Below, piece after piece: positions 6,289 to 13,588 of a stretch of DNA of 64,000 nt. Source of the DNA: a virus; IMG/VR virus record IMGVR_UViG_3300044712_001218, positions 1 through 64,000 of that record; one strand, given 5' to 3'. The position numbers were made by a program, and so were the translations under genes. The notes under the pieces were generated by a model. It saw nothing but the letters and a program-made list of their open reading frames with translations, did no database searches and was not told where the DNA came from. The stretch's first letter is position 1; each line of letters starts with the position of its first letter.

Positions 6289-6672
6289 ATGAAAACTGAA
6301 GAAAAAGTAAACACCGAAGCATTGGAAACTAAAGCTATTAATCCCTTTGCTGTAGTCAGTCATTTTGTATCTGGCGAAAATGAAGATGATCGTATTATTC
6401 ATTCCGATCTTGGAATATCAGAAGAAAGAAACCATGAACTTTGCCAGAGAATGCAGGATTTTGTGGATAGAAGGAAAGTAGGTGATGAGATAAATATAAA
6501 CTGGCCTGAAGCCTTTCAGGAACTTACTTATGATGTTACTAATACCAATGAAGCAGTTTATATTGCTTTTTCCCTGACATATTCCATATTGGATGTACAA
6601 ATAGATACGTTAAAACGGATATTGCATAAACAGCAAATAATAATGACTATGCAAAACATTTTTGAGAAATAA
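6289..6672 (+). CDS. Hypothetical protein, 127 aa
   Basis: Begins MKTEEKVNTEALETKAINPF; an acidic N-terminus and a helical C-terminal half (LDVQIDTLKRILHKQQIIM). It contains IHSDLGISEERNHELCQRMQ, suggesting a small helical domain. No family is recognised. The start is 23 nt after the predicted hammerhead 4 cleavage. It is followed by a structured non-coding segment and terminator. Confidence 0.6.
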   Translation: MKTEEKVNTEALETKAINPFAVVSHFVSGENEDDRIIHSDLGISEERNHELCQRMQDFVDRRKVGDEININWPEAFQELTYDVTNTNEAVYIAFSLTYSILDVQIDTLKRILHKQQIIMTMQNIFEK

Positions 6673-6674
6673 TC

Positions 6675-6859
6675 GACGGTTCACAGTCCGTTTTAATTGT
6701 GGTGACAGTCCTGCCTGTGAAGGTCGGGCTGGAAACAAACCGATTGCTAAAAACTTAGTTAAAGACTTTCTCATGTGGAGAGCAACTTGTGGGTTTACTA
6801 AGTTTTCCCGACAATAACACATGGGCGGCCTGACCCCCTCCGTAATGGGGGTTTATTTT
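6675..6859 (+). ncRNA. Structured RNA candidate ending in a terminator
   Basis: Several helices can be drawn between the 127 aa gene and the next gene. GACGG/CCGTT closes a hairpin at 6675-6692. GTCGGG (6723-6728) pairs with CCCGAC (6807-6812). Nested inside, AAACTTAGT (6751-6759) pairs perfectly with ACTAAGTTT (6797-6805). A terminator ends the segment. The nested AAACTTAGT is the recurrent leader motif sequestered in a helix. No known riboswitch or ribozyme core is recognised. Confidence 0.45.
6833..6859 (+). terminator. Intrinsic terminator
   Basis: ACCCCC (6833-6838) and GGGGGT (6847-6852) form a 6 bp GC-rich hairpin with an 8 nt loop, followed by TTATTTTA. It ends the transcript that includes the structured RNA candidate. 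Confidence 0.8.
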
Positions 6860-6913
6860 AAATTTGGAGTATTAAATGGAATTAATTATATTTAACCACT
6901 AAACTTAGTAATT

Positions 6914-7414
6914 ATGATACACTTTACTAAAATTACCATTGATTCGGCGTACGCTAAAAAGTGGAATGTCGATATGAATGATTTCATTGTTCTCACGAAT
7001 GATGAAGGCAATCCCATTCGTAATACCCTTTATCGTAAAGGAGGAATGGGAGGAACATGGAAAGATGGATATTGTGAGCTGATTAAATACATAGAAGAAG
7101 AGTATTCTGATAGCATCACAAAGATCGCTGCTGATAAGCCTCACTTAGCTGGTCATTGGTGTATCATCAATGAGAAGGGGGAGGAAAAGGTGGTGACTAA
7201 GCAGTTCGAATACATCTATCATCAGGGAGGCATAATCTACTCCATTAACAATACCTATTACAATATTGAGACAGGAGAGGTATATTGTAAAGGAAATCAT
7301 TCTATAAGCTCCTCTCAATTCATATTCGCCGATAATATTTATCACACTGATAAAGAAAAAATGGGAATATGGAAGATTAACAAGTTTGATGGAACCTATG
7401 AAATATTTAAATAA
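6914..7414 (+). CDS. Hypothetical protein, 166 aa
   Basis: MIHFTKITIDSAYAKKWNVD... contains a Gly-rich turn (YRKGGMGGTW) and repeated beta-strand-like segments in the C-terminal half (GGIIYSINNTYYNIETGEVY; GIWKINKFDGTYEIF), suggesting a KWG-like or WG-repeat beta structure. Family unknown. The leader holds TTAACC 22 nt before the ATG and AAACTTAGTA just upstream; TAAATTTG at about 6857-6864 matches the Bacteroidota -7 element but lacks an evident -33 box. Confidence 0.6.
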   Translation: MIHFTKITIDSAYAKKWNVDMNDFIVLTNDEGNPIRNTLYRKGGMGGTWKDGYCELIKYIEEEYSDSITKIAADKPHLAGHWCIINEKGEEKVVTKQFEYIYHQGGIIYSINNTYYNIETGEVYCKGNHSISSSQFIFADNIYHTDKEKMGIWKINKFDGTYEIFK

Positions 7415-7417
7415 TAT

Positions 7418-7771
7418 ATGAAAGTACTGGCTAAAGCTCACCCTAATAAGAAGTATATCTACCATAACAACTTAGATAAACTATATCTGGAGGCGAGACT
7501 GGAAAATAATAAAGTCAGTTTTGTAGAAGTCTCTACTACCGTTCCTATTAAGGAACATCTATTAAAAGAAGAGACCGTCTTATCTTTATTCCCAGTGGAT
7601 GTGGAAGAAACCAGTAGACCCTTCTTAATTCAGGAAAACTTGGATTTCTATGCTATCTTACATAGAGATAAACCAAGGTATCAAAAAAGATTTATTGAAC
7701 TTAAAACCGGAAATAGTAATGGAACCTTATCCCGAACAAGTCCCTCGTTGGGCCGGCTTAGCCACCGATGA
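7418..7771 (+). CDS. Hypothetical protein, 117 aa
   Basis: MKVLAKAHPNKKYIYHNNLDK...; a mixed alpha/beta protein with no recognised family. It starts 3 nt after the previous gene and its last 53 nt overlap the helicase start at 7719, an overlap long enough that its C-terminus (SRTSPSLGRLSHR) may be a by-product of the downstream frame. Coupling to the helicase is likely. Confidence 0.55.
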   Translation: MKVLAKAHPNKKYIYHNNLDKLYLEARLENNKVSFVEVSTTVPIKEHLLKEETVLSLFPVDVEETSRPFLIQENLDFYAILHRDKPRYQKRFIELKTGNSNGTLSRTSPSLGRLSHR

Positions 7772-9362
7772 CGAAGGGAGTAAATCTATCAGGGTATTAT
7801 TTCCATTTAATGAGGAAGACTTAAGAAATGTTAAGAGTCTTCCTTCTAGAAGATGGGATGCCAAGAATAGATGTTGGTATGTTCCTTATTCCATTCAGAG
7901 TGCCCAAAGACTAAAGGAATGGGGTTTTAATATAGGGGCTGGTCTTCTTAAGAGAATTGAACAGTCCATGGAAGAATCTACCAAGATTGATATTACGAAA
8001 CTTGACAAGTTGAATATTCCTGGTTTAAAAGGGGAACTTAGACCATTCCAAAAGCAGGCAGTATTGTTTACCGAAATGAAAGAGGGTAGAATACTCAACG
8101 CGGATGAAATGGGAATGGGAAAAACGGTAGAGACTCTGGCATGGATTCAACTTCATAGGGATAGAATTCCGGTAGTCATTGTTTGTCCGGCTACTCTTAA
8201 GTGGAATTGGGAAAGGGAAACTATTAAGTGGTTACCAGATCCAAAGGTTCAGGTATTAGAGGGAACTAAACCCTACCGTATTACCGGAAGGATTATCATA
8301 TTGAATTATGATATTCTTCCTAACTGGGTTCAAACGTTAAAAGCCTTACATCCTCAGATTCTTATTACAGATGAAAGCCATTACTTTAAATCCAATAAGG
8401 CTAAAAGAACCAAGGCTATTAAACAATTAGGGAAGAATATACCCCATGTCCTTGCTTTATCCGGCACCCCGATCGTTAACCGGCCGGTGGAAGCTTTTAA
8501 TGCCATTCATCTGGTTAATCATAATATTGTTCCTACCTATTGGGAATTTGCCCAAAGGTATTGTGCCCCCAAACATAATGGGTATGGTTGGGATTTCAGT
8601 GGAGCAAGCAATACAGATGAGTTACATGAATTACTTATCAATAGCATTATGATTAGAAGGCTTAAGAAGGATTATTTAAAGGAGCTGCCTGACAAAGTAC
8701 ATTCCTTTATCCCTATTGAGTTAGATAATCAGGGAGAATATAACCTTGCTGAATCTGACTTTATTTCCTTTGTAAGGAATAGTAAAGGGAGAGAAGCAGC
8801 TGAACGGGCATCCAATGCTCAGGCATTTGCAGAAATTGAAGGATTAAAACAGATTGCCGTCAAAGGAAAAATCAGTCAGGCTGTCACATGGGTGGAAGAT
8901 TTCTTTACTTCTGACTCAGGTAAGCTGGTTGTTTATGCCAGACATAAATTTGTTATAGATGCGTTAATGACTGTCTTTAATGAGATTGCTGTTAAAATAG
9001 ACGGGTCTATTGCCGTTAATAAAAGACAGAATGTTATTGATCAATTCCAGAATAATCCTGATGTAAAATTAATTGTGATCAGTGATGCCGGAGGAGTTGG
9101 TATTACTCTTACTGCTGCTTCTACCATTGCTATACTTGAATTGCCATGGACTCCGGGGCAACTTGATCAGATTATTGACCGGCTTCATCGTATTGGACAA
9201 AAGGATACAGTAAACATCTATTATCTTCTTGCTCGTGATACCATTGAGGAAAAGATTGCTTATCTGCTTGATAAAAAAAGAAAAGTGATCAGCAGTGTAC
9301 TTGATGGAGAAGATGTGGAAATGGAATCATTACTTATGGAACTTATGAATGAATATAATTAA
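7719..9362 (+). CDS. SNF2-family DNA helicase with HARP-like N-terminus, 547 aa
   Basis: The start is set at MEPYPEQVPRW (7719). The N-terminus (FNEEDLRNVKSLPSRRWDA... YVPYSI) resembles the HARP domain of SMARCAL1-type annealing helicases. Helicase motifs follow in order: Walker A region DEMGMGKTVET, Walker B DESH, motif III LSGTP, and the C-terminal lobe with SDAGGVGITLTAAS and the arginine-finger motif DRLHRIGQ. SMARCAL1/ZRANB3 relatives rewind or remodel forked DNA, so a role in phage fork restart or recombination is likely. Full length. Confidence 0.88.
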   Translation: MEPYPEQVPRWAGLATDDEGSKSIRVLFPFNEEDLRNVKSLPSRRWDAKNRCWYVPYSIQSAQRLKEWGFNIGAGLLKRIEQSMEESTKIDITKLDKLNIPGLKGELRPFQKQAVLFTEMKEGRILNADEMGMGKTVETLAWIQLHRDRIPVVIVCPATLKWNWERETIKWLPDPKVQVLEGTKPYRITGRIIILNYDILPNWVQTLKALHPQILITDESHYFKSNKAKRTKAIKQLGKNIPHVLALSGTPIVNRPVEAFNAIHLVNHNIVPTYWEFAQRYCAPKHNGYGWDFSGASNTDELHELLINSIMIRRLKKDYLKELPDKVHSFIPIELDNQGEYNLAESDFISFVRNSKGREAAERASNAQAFAEIEGLKQIAVKGKISQAVTWVEDFFTSDSGKLVVYARHKFVIDALMTVFNEIAVKIDGSIAVNKRQNVIDQFQNNPDVKLIVISDAGGVGITLTAASTIAILELPWTPGQLDQIIDRLHRIGQKDTVNIYYLLARDTIEEKIAYLLDKKRKVISSVLDGEDVEMESLLMELMNEYN

Positions 9363-9374
9363 AAACTTAGTAAA

Positions 9375-9665
9375 ATGAAAACTGTAAAATTCAAAAAATG
9401 GATTTGTACCATTCATATTCATCATTATCTGAATGGTCGTCCAGCAATCCAATTAAGAAGTGCTGACAAACTCGATCCGGGTCCGGTATTAACTGCTACT
9501 GTCAATCTTCCTGAAATCCCTATCGAAACAGATGAGGTAATTATTAAGGATTATTCTGAAAATGAAGGAATATTGGAAGTTCTTATTGAGGCCGGTATTA
9601 TAAGTGAACCAAACTGGACTATAAAAAGTGATCATGTAACCTTTCCTGTTTGTAGACTGCTATGA
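9375..9665 (+). CDS. Hypothetical protein, 96 aa
   Basis: MKTVKFKKWICTIHIHHYLNG... contains RPAIQLRSADKLDPGPVLTA and an acidic middle (EVIIKDYSENEGILEVLIEAGII). Small phage proteins of this general shape are common but unnamed. The leader has AAACTTAGTAAA directly before the ATG. The TGA overlaps the next ATG (ATGA). Confidence 0.6.
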   Translation: MKTVKFKKWICTIHIHHYLNGRPAIQLRSADKLDPGPVLTATVNLPEIPIETDEVIIKDYSENEGILEVLIEAGIISEPNWTIKSDHVTFPVCRLL

Positions 9666-9957
9666 AAATATACTTCACCAAACATGCCTTAACCAAAGGT
9701 ATTATCACTCAGGAATGTAATGAGAGGGATTGGAAAATTAAAGGAAATTGTTTAACCCAATACCATTCCTCTCTCTCTATAATGTGAATCCTATTACTAA
9801 ATCCAAAGTAAGGATACCTCTACAATATTGGTATCGTCCTGATTGGCATTTAGATAAACAGGAAGCAATAGCTCAAGCAGAATATATGCGTGGTAAAGCC
9901 ATACAAGCTATTCAAAGGAGATTAGATCGGTTAAATAATCTTAAATTTATATTATAA
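9662..9957 (+). pseudogene. Small phage protein split by a one-base frameshift
   Basis: The first frame from 9662 reads MKIYFTKHALTKGIITQE and stops at about 9786. A second frame, one base back, is open from about 9748 and reads through YWYRPDWHLDKQEAIAQAEY to the stop at 9957. Together they match the pattern of a small phage family that begins MKIYxTKxALTKGI and ends W-H-x4-EA-x-A-x-AExMR-K. The shift must occur near the AAA of GGAAATTG (about 9742-9748). Causes could be a real frameshift, a base-calling error in the A run, or programmed -1 shifting. Confidence 0.55.
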
Positions 9958-10133
9958 TGAAAGAGGAAATATGTGATTTGATTGCTGGTTATAAAAGAAA
10001 AATCAGGATCAAACAAAAACAGATAGAATATAATGAGAAGTTAGGAAAAGGAGGAGTATGTATTTCAATTAATGGCGAAATACAAATGCTAAATGCTGTT
10101 ATTTCTGATCTACAAAAGATTGCTTATAAATGA
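9957..10133 (+). CDS. Hypothetical protein, 58 aa
   Basis: MKEEICDLIAGYKRKIRIKQKQI...; a small charged helical protein. The ATG overlaps the previous stop (TAATG) and its TGA overlaps the primase ATG (ATGA), so it is embedded in a coupled series. No family is recognised. Confidence 0.5.
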   Translation: MKEEICDLIAGYKRKIRIKQKQIEYNEKLGKGGVCISINGEIQMLNAVISDLQKIAYK

Positions 10134-11062
10134 ATATAATTGAATTATATAGAGATTTTAATGTACCTCATGCTACAGAAGGTCACAAACATTGCAGACC
10201 GGGATGGGTAAATGTAGAGTGCCCTTTTTGTACAGGAAACCCCGGTCTACATTTGGGTTATAACTTAGCATCCGGTGGATTCGTTTGTTGGAGATGTGGT
10301 TGGCATCCGCCAATCCTTACTATCAGTAAACTTATTCATATATCAGAACCGGAGGCAAAAGCCCTTATAAAATTATACGGTGGTATTGTTTCTTCTGCCA
10401 AATTTACCCCTATTACTAAAATTAAGGGCAAAGATCACCAATTACCTAGCAATACAAGCCCTTTACAATCAAATCACCGGCATTATTTAGAAGGACGTGG
10501 ATTTGATCCTGATAAATTGATTAAAGAGTGGAATTTGCTTGGAACCGGCCCCATTTCTCTTCTATCTACTGGAAAAGGAAAAGATAAAAAAGAAATTAAT
10601 TTTAAACATAGGATTATTGCCCCTATTATTTGGGATGGAATAGAGGTATCCTTTCAGGGAAGAGATATTACTGATAAGGCTAGTTTAAAATATATTACCT
10701 GTCCCAAAGATCGGGAACTAATATTTCATAAACATATTTTATATGGAAAACAAGAATATTGGAAGGAATCTGTTATACTCGTTGAAGGGATCACTGACGT
10801 ATGGAGATTTGGAAGATATAGTATGGCTTGTTTTGGTATTAAATTCACTCCAGTTCAGGTACGAGAAATCGCTAAAAGATTTAGAACCGTGGCAGTCTGC
10901 TTTGATGGTGGCGAATTACAGGCTATTAGTCAATCTAATAAAATCGTTGCAGAATTACGCTTCCGGGGAGTCGATGCCTTCAGAGTGGATATAGAAGGTG
11001 ATCCCGGAGAAATGAAACAAGAAGAAGCTGATTATTTAGTTAACCAATTAATAAAAACTTAG
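10130..11062 (+). CDS. DNA primase (zinc-binding plus TOPRIM), 310 aa
   Basis: An N-terminal zinc ribbon (VECPFCTG and FVCWRCGWH, residues about 28-65) is of the CHC2-like primase type. A central region (RGFDPDKLIKEWNL) and a TOPRIM domain follow, with VILVEGITDVW (catalytic Glu) and VAVCFDGGE (acidic metal site) at about residues 215-265. It would make primers for lagging-strand synthesis with the DnaB-like helicase at 14317. Residues DGG replace the more common DxD-type ending, which is tolerated in phage members. Full length for small phage primases. Confidence 0.8.
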   Translation: MNIIELYRDFNVPHATEGHKHCRPGWVNVECPFCTGNPGLHLGYNLASGGFVCWRCGWHPPILTISKLIHISEPEAKALIKLYGGIVSSAKFTPITKIKGKDHQLPSNTSPLQSNHRHYLEGRGFDPDKLIKEWNLLGTGPISLLSTGKGKDKKEINFKHRIIAPIIWDGIEVSFQGRDITDKASLKYITCPKDRELIFHKHILYGKQEYWKESVILVEGITDVWRFGRYSMACFGIKFTPVQVREIAKRFRTVAVCFDGGELQAISQSNKIVAELRFRGVDAFRVDIEGDPGEMKQEEADYLVNQLIKT

Positions 11063-11067
11063 AAATC

Positions 11068-11352
11068 ATGAGAACAAAAAAGTTTATGTCTACCTTTTAT
11101 AAAGTAGACGAAATAAAAAGAGAGGATAATAAAATTACACTTTCTTTAAATCAATATGATCGAATGGATGATGAATCTGAAGAAAGAGGATCACCAAACT
11201 ATAAATGGGATTATAAGATAGAATTAGAAATAACAAATCATTGTTTTCGGCTACAAAAAATTCATCCATTTCATACTATGAATACAGCTGATGCTAATTT
11301 TACTATACGGATAGATACCATAAATAATCAGTTATATATTGATTTTGAATAA
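11068..11352 (+). CDS. Hypothetical protein, 94 aa
   Basis: MRTKKFMSTFYKVDEIKR...; beta-rich, charged, ends TIRIDTINNQLYIDFE. Family unknown. The leader carries AAACTTAG before ATCATG, and TTAACC 28 nt upstream lies inside the primase C-terminal codons. Confidence 0.5.
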   Translation: MRTKKFMSTFYKVDEIKREDNKITLSLNQYDRMDDESEERGSPNYKWDYKIELEITNHCFRLQKIHPFHTMNTADANFTIRIDTINNQLYIDFE

Positions 11353-11364
11353 ACAATTAATATT

Positions 11365-11556
11365 ATGACAAGAGAACAAGAACTTAAATTGAAGGAGGAA
11401 CTGACTAAAAAGTTTGATCCTTTATCCATTCAGGTAGCAACCAACGCTATTGTACGGTATGAAGTAGAAATTTCTTATTTAGAAACCACTTGGAAAAAAG
11501 GATTGGTTTTCCTTAATGAACTGAATAAATTAGGATATAGAATAACTAAAAAATAA
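11365..11556 (+). CDS. Hypothetical protein, 63 aa
   Basis: MTREQELKLKEELTKKFDPLSI...; helical and strongly charged, no recognised family. Spaced 12 nt after the previous gene and 6 nt before the next. Confidence 0.5.
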   Translation: MTREQELKLKEELTKKFDPLSIQVATNAIVRYEVEISYLETTWKKGLVFLNELNKLGYRITKK

Positions 11557-11562
11557 CTAAAA

Positions 11563-11745
11563 ATGAAAACAATAGTAGTACAATGGAGAAAAACATTACC
11601 TGATGATCTTTATGATCAAGAAATGAGGGTAATGGCTAGTGGGCATCCTCGTTTTGTACCGGGATCAAGATTTGATTTCGGGTTCTTCCAAATAGCTACA
11701 AATGAAGGGTACACTATAATCTCATTACCTTATGAAAACAATTAA
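11563..11745 (+). CDS. Hypothetical protein, 60 aa
   Basis: MKTIVVQWRKTLPDDLYDQE... ends GYTIISLPYENN; a small alpha/beta protein with no recognised family. Its last 14 nt overlap the next gene. Confidence 0.5.
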   Translation: MKTIVVQWRKTLPDDLYDQEMRVMASGHPRFVPGSRFDFGFFQIATNEGYTIISLPYENN

Positions 11746-12271
11746 CTTAGCATGGGGGCTTCATGACTTTATGAAGCTTCCCGGCGATTCCAAGTACGGG
11801 GTGGATAAATGGAAGTGTAGAAAATGTGGAGTGATCGGTCTACGAGTTGGATTTTCTCAATTCATTGACGTGGATCAAACAGTATCTGATCAAATTGTTC
11901 ATAATTGTAATTTACAAACAGAAATGAATAAATTAAATGCTACACATATCATTATCTACCTTGATAGAAGCCACCCTGATCTGGAAATAAAATCAGTACA
12001 TCCCTTAATTACTCCTCCTCCGGGGAAACAACATTGGAATGGAGGAGTGTGGATTGCCCACCCAGTAGATAAACATCCAATACTAATTCCTTATGGGGAA
12101 TTCATGATTTATTGGAAAGACCCTACTCATACTATGGTCAGGGCTAAGAAATCTGAACCTACTATGACCAGATTAAAAAGAAATCCTCCTCCAGCCCCTA
12201 AAATGACAAGGGGAAAGAAGGAAGAGATTAAACCAGTAATGACCAGAAATAAACAAAAACCATTATTATGA
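11732..12271 (+). CDS. Hypothetical protein with zinc-ribbon-like N-terminus, 179 aa
   Basis: The N-terminus contains KWKCRKCGVIGLR (one CxxC) and a later His-Asn-Cys (VHNCN) that may complete a zinc site. The C-terminal 50 residues are basic and repetitive, with three copies of a MTR(x)K unit (TMTRLKRNPPP, KMTRGKKEE, VMTRNKQK), suggesting nucleic-acid binding. No family is recognised. Confidence 0.55.
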   Translation: MKTINLAWGLHDFMKLPGDSKYGVDKWKCRKCGVIGLRVGFSQFIDVDQTVSDQIVHNCNLQTEMNKLNATHIIIYLDRSHPDLEIKSVHPLITPPPGKQHWNGGVWIAHPVDKHPILIPYGEFMIYWKDPTHTMVRAKKSEPTMTRLKRNPPPAPKMTRGKKEEIKPVMTRNKQKPLL

Positions 12272-12384
12272 CTCCTGATCCTATCTTTTATCTCATCTAC
12301 CGTATTATATGGTGGGCTATTAGTATAGCAGTGATATTCCTTGTATATCTTATTTTCTATCCACCAGATAAAAAAGAAGAATGA
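12268..12384 (+). CDS. Very small membrane protein, 38 aa
   Basis: MTPDPIFYLIYRIIWW followed by AISIAVIFLVYLIFY: one long hydrophobic helix with a charged tail PPDKKEE. It is ATGA-coupled on both sides (12268 and 12381). No family is recognised. Confidence 0.5.
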   Translation: MTPDPIFYLIYRIIWWAISIAVIFLVYLIFYPPDKKEE

Positions 12385-12794
12385 TTAGATATTGCCTCAC
12401 TCCCGGATGTCATAATAGGGCAATACCAAAAAGGAAGTATTGTCACACCTGTCATCACAGAAAATGGAAAGAGAAATATCCCATCAAGTATGCTTTTCAG
12501 ACTCATAAAGACAATGCTCGTAGGAGAGGGAAGGAATATTCTCTCACCTACGAGCAATTTTGTGCCTTTGTAATAAGGGTCGATTATATGACCAAGAAAG
12601 GAATACATAGAGACTCTTATCATATTGATAGGGTAATAGAAGAAGAAGGGTATCATGAATGGAATCTACAGATATTACCGAATGCTGCTAATGTCAGGAA
12701 GTATTTACATTATCGCTGGGATGAAGAAACCAGGAAAATGGTATATGATGTAAAATTAGTCAAACAAATAGAAGATGATAATAATCCATTTTAA
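12381..12794 (+). CDS. HNH-like zinc-finger protein, 137 aa
   Basis: The N-terminus has CLTPGCHNRAIPKRKYCHTC, a zinc finger of the type that precedes HNH nucleases. The C-terminal part has SYHIDRVIEEEGYHEWNLQI followed by LPNAANVRK, matching the H-I-D-R ... W-N-L-Q ... N-x-x-K layout of HNH domains. The expected histidine before the N-terminal strand is not obvious, so it may be a degenerate or specialised nuclease. Confidence 0.6.
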   Translation: MIRYCLTPGCHNRAIPKRKYCHTCHHRKWKEKYPIKYAFQTHKDNARRRGKEYSLTYEQFCAFVIRVDYMTKKGIHRDSYHIDRVIEEEGYHEWNLQILPNAANVRKYLHYRWDEETRKMVYDVKLVKQIEDDNNPF

Positions 12795-12806
12795 AACAAT
12801 TAATGT

Positions 12807-13097
12807 ATGAAACAATTAACAAGTAAACAAGCAATAGCTTTCCATGACAGTAAAGTATGGGAAAGTTGGACGGATGAACAAATAGCAGGCTTTCAATTAT
12901 TTCAAAAATACCTAGCTGTGCCTTTTGATAGATTTCATCAAGCTATGGAAAAAGTATTAGGAAGACTAATTTTTACTCATGAATTTGGGTCTGCCGGAAA
13001 TCTTGAAAAGGAATTTTTAGGATTGAAAAAAGCTCCCACTTTTGAAGAAATATTAAACCTAATTCCTAAAGATAAACAAATAATAATTGGCATATGA
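12807..13097 (+). CDS. Conserved phage protein of unknown function, 96 aa
   Basis: LTSKQAIAFHDSKVWESWTD ... AVPFDRFHQAMEKVLGR ... HEFG ... EILNLIPKDKQIIIG is a layout I recognise from many phage hypothetical proteins (DUF7736-like). The function is not known. Coupled to the next gene by a 4 nt overlap. Confidence 0.65.
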   Translation: MKQLTSKQAIAFHDSKVWESWTDEQIAGFQLFQKYLAVPFDRFHQAMEKVLGRLIFTHEFGSAGNLEKEFLGLKKAPTFEEILNLIPKDKQIIIGI

Positions 13098-13318
13098 ATA
13101 ATTCCACGGAAATGACTCGTTCCACTTCTCCAAGGTACAAACACATAAGTGCTAGGAAAGCTGCTATCAGAAGTGCTATGGCAGTAAATAATGTTTTAAC
13201 AGAATATTATCTTTTCACTAAATCGGACGAAGAGGTCCTATGTTTCGTCCATCCTGCGTATCGACAGGAAATAGGAGATAAACTGGGCATTTCCACCATT
13301 AAAAGGCATGGGTGGTAA
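13094..13318 (+). CDS. Hypothetical protein, 74 aa
   Basis: MNNSTEMTRSTSPRYKHISAR... with a basic N-terminus and a helical middle; no recognised family. It is the last gene before a 270 nt non-coding gap that contains a structured RNA candidate. Confidence 0.5.
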   Translation: MNNSTEMTRSTSPRYKHISARKAAIRSAMAVNNVLTEYYLFTKSDEEVLCFVHPAYRQEIGDKLGISTIKRHGW

Positions 13319-13349
13319 ATTGATCAGGAATGCCTTATATTCCTTATAA

Positions 13350-13379
13350 AATTGATATGTTTTTAAATTCATATCAAGG
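13350..13379. other. AT-rich hairpin upstream of the replication genes
   Basis: TTGATATG pairs perfectly with CATATCAA across a 10 nt loop. It precedes AAATTTGGAGGTATTAA (about 13381-13397), nearly the same as AAATTTGGAGTATTAAA at about 6860-6876 before another gene. The shared string may be part of a promoter. Confidence 0.35.
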
Positions 13380-13434
13380 AAAATTTGGAGGTATTAATGG
13401 TGATATTTATCTTTGATCTGTTATTAAAAAATAG

Positions 13435-13545
13435 TGCGAGTCATGGAAAAGATACTAAGATATTCATCGTTAATGCCTCCAACAAGGCATTCAATTACCC
13501 ACAAAAGGATCATGACTCGCAATCAAACCTTAGTGGGTTTTTGTT
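13435..13545 (+). ncRNA. Structured RNA candidate with terminator before the initiator gene
   Basis: An 11 bp perfect outer helix (TGCGAGTCATG, 13435-13445, with CATGACTCGCA, 13511-13521) encloses a 7 bp hairpin (AATGCCT, 13472-13478, with AGGCATT, 13485-13491). It is followed by AAACC-TTAGTG-GGTTT and a T-rich tail, an intrinsic terminator. The layout (domain plus terminator, about 45 nt before the ATG of the replication initiator) fits an attenuator, riboswitch or small regulatory RNA. No known class is recognised. A 63-codon frame through it looks non-coding. Confidence 0.55.
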
Positions 13546-13588
13546 TGTCTCTTGGGGGCATTTTTTCATTTCATAATTTAATTTCATT

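Noticed and set aside
6675-6695. TTCACAG between GACGG and CCGTT as a tRNA T-arm
   Set aside because: The 7 nt-loop register gives a mismatched stem and there is no acceptor or anticodon arm; no tRNA is called in the window.
13385-13576. A 63-codon frame between 13094 and the initiator gene
   Set aside because: It runs through an 11 bp inverted repeat, an inner hairpin and a terminator, so an RNA element explains the sequence better.
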